Below, in pieces: positions 5,163-9,400 of a DNA stretch of 9,400 bases. The stretch lies in NCBI GenBank assembly GCA_965141735.1, contig CBCSOX010000099.1:1-9400 (forward strand), read 5' to 3'. Under the pieces are notes generated by a model. The model saw only the letters and a program-made list of their open reading frames with translations. It ran no database searches and was not told where the DNA came from. Each line of letters opens with the position of its first letter. The stretch's first letter is position 1. Source of the DNA: Massilioclostridium sp965141735. GTDB lineage: Bacteria > Bacillota > Clostridia > Oscillospirales > Ruminococcaceae. A program made the position numbers and the translations under genes.

Positions 5163-6050
5163 TCAGCAATAGGTGCTGTCAATCGCCTTGAGATCCTTAT
5201 AAGCATCAATCTCGATGATGTCATCAAAGGAACAGGGCCGCACTTCCACCCGGTATTCCTTAATAAAGAATTCAAGGGCCACCTGATCCCAGTACCGCTC
5301 TTTGCCCCCCGGCTGGTGGTACACCTGCTCGATGTGACCGGCGAGCTTTGCGCCATCCTCCGCATTCCAGTAGGAAACCCCATACATATGATAGCAGTTG
5401 ATCCCACCGATGGACATCTTGGTGATGACGTTATTTTTCGTCTCAAAACACCAGTCGTCTGTCCGCTCCACCGGAACACCCAAATAGTTGCTCGTATACT
5501 GGTATTTTGTAATCAGGTCAGGGTTGCTCAAAACGAGGTCTGCGTCAAATACATATGCGTTCTGCATCAGATACCGCACGCACATAGCGGAAGAAATGTT
5601 GTTGGCTTCGTTGTAACTTGGGTTCTCCGCAAACCGGATGTTTGGATACTTGTAGAGGAGCTGATCGAACTGCTCCCCAAGATAACCGCGCACAATCACG
5701 ATCTCCTCAATCCCCACTGCAACCACCGCGTCGAGCAGCGTATCGATCATTCTCGTGCCCTTTACCCGGACCAGAGGCTTGGGTGTGTTGAGCGTGATGG
5801 GCACGAGCCGGGAGCCAAAACCCGCAGCGATGAAAATCGCCCGCTTTACCCGGTAAGGCTCGAGTGCGTCAATTCCCTGTTCGGTGAGTGCAGGGTCGCA
5901 CAAATAGCCGCATTCTGTCAGCTGTGTCATTGTTTTATTCACTGAACCCAGCGACATGCCCGTTGCACGAGCCAGGTCGCGTTGCGTCATCGGTGTGCGG
6001 TGTTTTTCTAAATAGGTTAAAATTTCAAACTGTTTTCTCGTCAGTTTCAT
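5163..6050 (-). CDS. winged-helix domain fused to LicC-like nucleotidyltransferase
   Basis: This 295-residue protein starts at the ATG at 6048-6050, six bases after GGAGG (6057-6061). An in-frame ATG at 6093-6095 lies at the promoter and is unlikely. Residues 1-66 form a MarR/Lrp-type winged helix (F-E-I-L-T-Y-L-E; T-Q-R-D-L-A-R-A-T-G-M-S as recognition region; L-T-E-C-G-Y-L; T-E-Q-G). Residues 68-295 are a nucleotidyltransferase: AAGFGSRL (75-82), T-P-K-P-L (89-93), IVIVRGYLGEQF (117-128), Y-N-E-A-N-N-I-S-S (146-154), and metal-binding D169-A-D171. These match the layout of LicC CTP:phosphocholine cytidylyltransferases, so CDP-choline or a similar CDP-alcohol is the likely product for surface-polymer decoration; another sugar or polyol phosphate is possible. 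There is no licA/B/D neighbour. The DNA-binding domain suggests the enzyme also controls its own or lic-like genes, which is inference. It is cytosolic with its own promoter. Confidence 0.85.
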   Translation of the reverse strand: MKLTRKQFEILTYLEKHRTPMTQRDLARATGMSLGSVNKTMTQLTECGYLCDPALTEQGIDALEPYRVKRAIFIAAGFGSRLVPITLNTPKPLVRVKGTRMIDTLLDAVVAVGIEEIVIVRGYLGEQFDQLLYKYPNIRFAENPSYNEANNISSAMCVRYLMQNAYVFDADLVLSNPDLITKYQYTSNYLGVPVERTDDWCFETKNNVITKMSIGGINCYHMYGVSYWNAEDGAKLAGHIEQVYHQPGGKERYWDQVALEFFIKEYRVEVRPCSFDDIIEIDAYKDLKAIDSTYC

Positions 6051-6086
6051 CCTGCGCCTCCATCCGTATCTGTTCATATCTAAATT

Positions 6087-6115
6087 AGGATACACTCTTT
6101 ATCGAACGAAGTCAA
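6087..6115 (-). promoter_or_regulatory. promoter of the winged-helix/nucleotidyltransferase gene
   Basis: On the minus strand TTGACT (6110-6115), a 17-base spacer and TATCCT (6087-6092) lie about 40 bases upstream of the start codon. Confidence 0.65.
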
Positions 6116-6180
6116 GTTTTTTTCACTCAAAACCGCCAGGAAAAGTCAGGAACCGCCCATCTACGACTGATCGAATGCGG

Positions 6181-6677
6181 CTAATCCCTGCGTCTTCTTC
6201 CATACCCCATCTCGCTGAGCATATCTGCAAGCCGGTGGAGGCGTTCAGAAATCATCTCGTCGTCTCGCGCCAGCACGTCGGCAAAGAGTTTGATGTCTTC
6301 GTCAATCATCTTGTTCTCCGTGCAGATGTCCACTGTCATCGCATCCCCCTGCAGTCCGATTCGATCGATCCTGGGATCGGCTTCATCATAGAGTTTGGGA
6401 TACCGATAAGCATCTGTAAAATACTGTTTGGCCCGGCAAACCAGGATTGCCAAATCGACCACTCGGTGGAGTGGGAGCTCCTCTGACTGGCGGGACCATT
6501 TTTCCCGGTGTACCGCCAGACCTTGGCGGAGATATCTACCCGGCCGCGGTCGTTCCACTGTGCGAGTCCGAGAGAAAGGCCTTTTGCGTCCGATTTTCCT
6601 GCCTGGCGGCCATCAATACTCTCATAATTCTCTGAGACAACAACCGGCTTGTGTTTGAGCGTGGTTGGTATTTTCAT
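6181..6677 (-). pseudogene. DUF6530-like protein, interrupted by one frameshift
   Basis: The ATG at 6675-6677 follows AAAGGAG (6684-6690) by six bases. The first frame runs through K-V-W-R-Y-T-G (residues 52-58), then leaves the conserved reading. The continuation E-K-W-S-R-Q-S-E-E-L-P is in the -1 frame and carries on to a normal end at 6181-6183. The break lies at 6496-6506, where the minus strand reads GGGAAAAATGG; one extra G would restore the frame and give about 165 residues. Both halves resemble DUF6530, a Clostridia family of unknown function with a conserved N-terminal region rich in N-Y-E-S-I-D-G-R-Q-A-G-K-S-D and a later D-R-I-G-L-Q-G-D-A-M. The family name is from memory of its pattern. 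The shift is next to homopolymers, so a sequencing error is a real alternative to true inactivation. Promoter and ribosome site look intact. Confidence 0.72.
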
Positions 6678-6687
6678 CGTATTCTCC

Positions 6688-6719
6688 TTTAGTAATTTAG
6701 TAAACTACTCATTTAGTAA
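6688..6719. repeat. three direct TTTAGTAA repeats in the 5' leader
   Basis: TTTAGTAA occurs at 6688-6695, 6696-6703 and 6712-6719, i.e. at offsets of 8 and 16 bases. The repeats run from the ribosome site to the predicted transcription start of the DUF6530-like gene. The position suits a repressor operator, but the regulator is unknown. Confidence 0.45.
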
Positions 6720-6723
6720 TTTC

Positions 6724-6752
6724 ATTGTACACCGATTCATCTGTTTTGTCAA
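6724..6752 (-). promoter_or_regulatory. strong sigma-A promoter of the DUF6530-like gene
   Basis: On the minus strand TTGACA (6747-6752), a 17-base spacer and TACAAT (6724-6729) lead to a start near 6717, about 40 bases before the ATG. Confidence 0.75.
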
Positions 6753-7765
6753 GAGAAAGAAAAATTTCTTTTTGATATCTCCATCCCACAATGCATCCAG
6801 AACAGTCCTGGCATTCGCTCAGCTCTTAGTGTTAAAAGAATCCATCATTCCCTCTACCACTCCCATTCCAGGTTGAATAGGCCCAGTTTTGAGTGGCTGA
6901 GCTGCTGTCGTTGCAGCGTCCATCCGATTCTCCGGCAGAAGTTCTCTATAAAAGTGGCAGCCTGCACTGAACCAGAAAGCCACTACAACCGAGTATCCAA
7001 CCTTGCCGCCCCACGTTCCTCAAACCCGTACTGGTAGCTGCGTCAAGAAAGTGTCAATTGATCCTCGGACACCAAAACCTCATCCTCAATCCCCAAGAAA
7101 ACCAGCAAATCAGAACCATCCCGAAGAGGGGTGGTATGACAAGCGGGTCCACAAGCCCATAATAAAAGCCAACGCCTACATGACGCTGGCTTTTATTATG
7201 TTCTATGATGATTCCCTGCTGCCTTAAACTGGTCTTGTTCTCCGTTCCGCCTCAGACTAGTTTCTATTTGATTTTGTTCCCGCATCTATTTTTATACGGC
7301 TGGATTGGTCCCTGCTGTACTGACATACGATGCAATTGCCCAAATGTTTCAATTCGCGCCCCCTTTCACGCTCCTCACCGCGCGCTTCCTTGCAGAGATC
7401 CGACGAAAATTCATACACTCATTCTCGGCGGTTTGCTCCCCTAGATATGCCTATGATCCGGCATCCTATTTCCTTGTTATGCGTTCTGCTCCGCCCACTC
7501 TCGCAAATATCGCCAGGTTTGCCGAATCGCTTTTCAAAACCGATTGTCTATGCGTATTCATCGGCCTTTCGGGGAAATCCCTGCATATCCATGCTGTACA
7601 TCCTAAGGGGCAGACTCTGTGCTGCACGATTTGCTATCAGATATCTTTCTGTTTAGTGGCCTGATCATTCACCATTCTGTCCGGGAGGATGTCTTTTGGT
7701 TTTCGCTTTTATCCCACGGCGATTGCGCCCACGCCTTTTTGGCGGCGTCTCTTGCACAAAGGCAC
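6753..7765. other. about 1 kb without a recognised gene
   Basis: No frame on either strand combines a start, ribosome site and recognisable family. Two open frames are of note. A minus-strand stretch of 66 codons (6822-7019, stop at 6819-6821) has a hydrophobic N-terminal part and a Pro/Gly-rich tail but no ATG with a ribosome site. A plus-strand open frame reaches a stop near 7664. Neither is recognised, and both may be decayed or random. A strong hairpin sits at 7158-7200. Confidence 0.5.
7158..7200. repeat. long hairpin, terminator-like, related to an IS-end hairpin
   Basis: A 17-bp near-perfect stem (7158-7174 with 7184-7200, one A-C mismatch) surrounds a 9-base loop. It ends in TTTTATTATG on both strands, so it could terminate transcripts in either direction. 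Its central 29 bases (7165-7193) match the IS hairpin at 143-171 at 24 of 29 positions. Confidence 0.6.
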
Positions 7766-7800
7766 AAAAAAGGCGAACCGCTTGAGACGGTCCGCCTTTT
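7766..7800 (-). terminator. rho-independent terminator of glyS
   Basis: Arms 7768-7780 and 7788-7800 pair over 13 bp around a 7-base loop. The single non-Watson-Crick position is a G-U pair on the minus-strand RNA but an A-C mismatch on the plus-strand RNA, and a six-T tail (7766-7771) lies on the minus strand. Both point to glyS, whose stop is 10 bases away. Confidence 0.88.
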
Positions 7801-7809
7801 GTTTTCAAA

Positions 7810-9189
7810 CTAAAAGACAAGCATCTTTTCAATATAGCTGACGAGTTCATCGATCCGAATTCGCTCCTGCTGCATCGTGTCGCGGTCACGAACTGTAACG
7901 CAGCCGTCTTCCACCGATTCAAAATCATAGGTGATGCAGACCGGTGTGCCGATCTCATCCTGGCGGCGGTAACGCTTGCCGATCGAACCGGTGTCGTCGT
8001 AGTCGACCATAAAGTGCTTAGCAAGCTGTTCATACACCTCACCCGCCTGCTCGTTGAGCTTCTTGGAGAGGGGGAGGACGCATGCTTTAAACGGCGCAAG
8101 TGCAGGGTGCAGATGCATCACTACGCGGGTATCCCCCTCGGCGATCTCCTCTTCATCATAGGCTTCACAGAGAAAGGCGAGAGCAACCCGGTCCGCACCG
8201 AGTGAAGGCTCGATGACGTAGGGCACATAGTGCTCATTTTTCTGCTGGTCAAAGTATTCGAGGGATTTTCCGCTGTGGTTCTGGTGCTGGGTGAGGTCAA
8301 AATCAGTGCGGTCAGCAATGCCCCACAGTTCGCCCCAGCCAAACGGGAAGACAAATTCGATGTCCGTCGTCGCGTTGGAATAGTGGGAGAGCTCCTCTGG
8401 ATCGTGGTCGCGCAGGCGGATGTTCTCTTCTTTGATGCCGAGGCTGAGCAGCCAGTTCTTACAGGCGTCCTTCCAGTAGTGGAACCACTCAAGATCAGTG
8501 CCGGGCGCGCAGAAGAACTCAAGCTCCATCTGCTCAAACTCACGTGTGCGGAAGGTGAAGTTTCCAGGGGTGATCTCATTGCGGAAGGATTTGCCCACCT
8601 GTGCAACGCCAAACGGGAGTTTTTTGCGTGTGGTGCGCTGGATGTTGGAAAAGTTTACAAAAATACCCTGCGCTGTCTCGGGGCGGAGATAGATTTCATT
8701 TTTAGCGTCTTCCGTGACGCCCTGGAAGGTTTTAAACATCAGATTAAAAGCGCGGATATCAGTGAAATTGGTGGAACCGCAGTTGGGGCATTTAACCCCT
8801 TTCTCCTTGATGAATTCCATCATCTGCTCGTTGCTCCAGCCGTTGGGCGCCGCATCGGTCTGGGTTTCGATCAGCTGATCGGCGCGGTGGCGGGTCTTGC
8901 ACTCCTTACAGTCCATGAGCGGGTCGGAAAATCCGCCCACATGGCCGGAAGCCACCCAAACCTCAGGGTTCATGAGCAGCGCGCTGTCAAGACCGACGTT
9001 GTACTTGCACTCCTGGACAAATTTTTTCCACCAGGCGCGCTTGACGTTGTTTTTAAACTCCACGCCGAGGGGGCCGTAGTCCCAGGTGTTGGCCAGGCCG
9101 CCGTAGATTTCGCTTCCCGCGTATACAAAGCCTCTGCCCTTGCAGAGGGCGACGATTTTCTCCATTGTTTTCTCACTGTTAGCAAGCAT
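7810..9189 (-). CDS. glyS: glycyl-tRNA synthetase, single-chain dimeric type
   Basis: This 459-residue class II aminoacyl-tRNA synthetase charges tRNA-Gly with glycine using ATP in the cytosol. Start at 9187-9189: AGGAGG (9199-9204) lies nine bases upstream; longer in-frame starts lie in the promoter region. Visible features are GRGFVYAGSEIYGG (18-31) and NPEVWVASGHVGGFSDP (motif 1 region, about 74-90). Two CxxC pairs, C94/C97 and C134/C137, probably bind zinc. Then come RPETAQG (169-175), motif 2 with F-R203-N-E-I and F-E-Q-M-E-L-E-F-F (about 202-226), motif 3 with EPSLGADRVALAFL (327-340), and the C-terminal anticodon-binding domain (about 360-459). The length matches the alpha2 type of Bacillota, Mycoplasma and eukaryotes rather than the alpha2-beta2 GlyQ/GlyS type. 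It is monocistronic between its own promoter and terminator. No T-box leader is present: the 5' UTR is only about 35 bases. Confidence 0.97.
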   Translation of the reverse strand: MLANSEKTMEKIVALCKGRGFVYAGSEIYGGLANTWDYGPLGVEFKNNVKRAWWKKFVQECKYNVGLDSALLMNPEVWVASGHVGGFSDPLMDCKECKTRHRADQLIETQTDAAPNGWSNEQMMEFIKEKGVKCPNCGSTNFTDIRAFNLMFKTFQGVTEDAKNEIYLRPETAQGIFVNFSNIQRTTRKKLPFGVAQVGKSFRNEITPGNFTFRTREFEQMELEFFCAPGTDLEWFHYWKDACKNWLLSLGIKEENIRLRDHDPEELSHYSNATTDIEFVFPFGWGELWGIADRTDFDLTQHQNHSGKSLEYFDQQKNEHYVPYVIEPSLGADRVALAFLCEAYDEEEIAEGDTRVVMHLHPALAPFKACVLPLSKKLNEQAGEVYEQLAKHFMVDYDDTGSIGKRYRRQDEIGTPVCITYDFESVEDGCVTVRDRDTMQQERIRIDELVSYIEKMLVF

Positions 9190-9229
9190 TGGGGCAATCC
9201 TCCTGTATGTTTTGGTATTGATCCTTTTA

Positions 9230-9258
9230 ATGATAAATTTTTCTGCGTCAGAAGTCAA
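9230..9258 (-). promoter_or_regulatory. promoter of glyS
   Basis: On the minus strand TTGACT (9253-9258), a 17-base spacer and TATCAT (9230-9235) place the start about 35 bases before the ATG. Confidence 0.7.
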
Positions 9259-9296
9259 GTGAAATCGGCGATTTTTAGAAACTTTCAAAAAAACTC

Positions 9297-9325
9297 TTGA
9301 CAGATCGACAGAAAGGGTGTAAAAT
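9297..9325 (+). promoter_or_regulatory. promoter of tRNA-Pro
   Basis: TTGACA (9297-9302), a 17-base spacer and TAAAAT (9320-9325) end 13 bases before the tRNA. It is divergent to the glyS promoter. Confidence 0.75.
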
Positions 9326-9338
9326 AGTCAAGTAACTT

Positions 9339-9400
9339 CGGGGTGTGGCTCAGTTTGGTAGAGCGCTGCGTTCGGGACGCAGAGGTCGCGTGTTCGAATC
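9339..9400 (+). tRNA. tRNA-Pro, anticodon CGG (partial at window edge)
   Basis: The acceptor strand is CGGGGTG (9339-9345). The D arm is GCTC...GAGC with TTGGTA in the loop. The anticodon arm CTGCG/CGCAG encloses TTCGGGA, with anticodon CGG at 9373-9375, which reads codon CCG. A variable region AGGTC and T arm start GCGTG TTCGAATC follow. The window ends inside the T arm, so about 15 bases including the 3' acceptor strand are missing. The initial C and the GTGG context are typical of bacterial proline tRNAs. Confidence 0.95.

Noticed and set aside
5064..5945. Plus-strand 293-codon open frame opposite the nucleotidyltransferase gene
   Set aside because: It begins inside the terminator hairpin and is antisense to a gene with clear motifs, so it is a shadow frame.
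9190..9260. T-box riboswitch before glyS
   Set aside because: The leader is only about 35 bases and has no specifier stem, T-box motif or antiterminator.
8230..9300. Long plus-strand open frame opposite glyS
   Set aside because: It runs antisense through the highly conserved glycyl-tRNA synthetase gene and is explained by its codon use.

Overview
The window looks like a chromosomal segment of a low-to-mid GC Clostridia-type Firmicute, probably Oscillospiraceae/Ruminococcaceae-like. This rests on a small acidic DUF1292 protein, a 6S-like RNA directly upstream of a tcdA/yrvM-type gene (as in Bacillus subtilis), a single-chain dimeric-type glycyl-tRNA synthetase, purine-rich Shine-Dalgarno sites and many near-consensus sigma-A promoters with 17-bp spacers. 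The taxon is inferred from gene content only.

Layout. 1-90: possible end of an upstream unit. 91-760: an IS200/IS605-like insertion with end hairpins; its minus-strand transposase carries one nonsense codon that separates the HUH motif from the catalytic Tyr region. 808-838: a strong hairpin terminator. 839-2383: a 1.5-kb AT-rich stretch without a convincing gene. It is headed on the minus strand by a perfect TTGACA-17-TATAAT promoter and contains diverged tandem units of about 103 bp (1152-1487). This is the best candidate for something undescribed. 2436-2815: a divergent promoter with a palindrome and the DUF1292 gene. 2840-3107: promoter, 6S-like RNA and terminator, followed by tcdA (3121-3849). 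4163-4914: two overlapping half-length TSUP (TauE/SafE) permease genes. 5056-5091: a bidirectional terminator. 5163-6050 (minus): a winged-helix protein fused to a LicC-like nucleotidyltransferase. 6181-6677 (minus): a DUF6530-like gene broken by one frameshift, with its own promoter and a TTTAGTAA repeat. 6753-7765: about 1 kb with no recognised gene apart from a strong hairpin. 7766-9189 (minus): glycyl-tRNA synthetase. 9297-9400: promoter and the first 62 bases of tRNA-Pro(CGG), cut by the window edge.

Most named genes are housekeeping: translation (glyS, tRNA-Pro, tcdA for ct6A at tRNA position 37) and global transcription control (6S RNA). The transport, nucleotidyltransferase and DUF genes are single units with their own promoters rather than one pathway. 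The accessory signals are the IS, the large gene-free transcribed-looking region, and a hairpin shared between the IS end and the 7.2-kb intergenic region.
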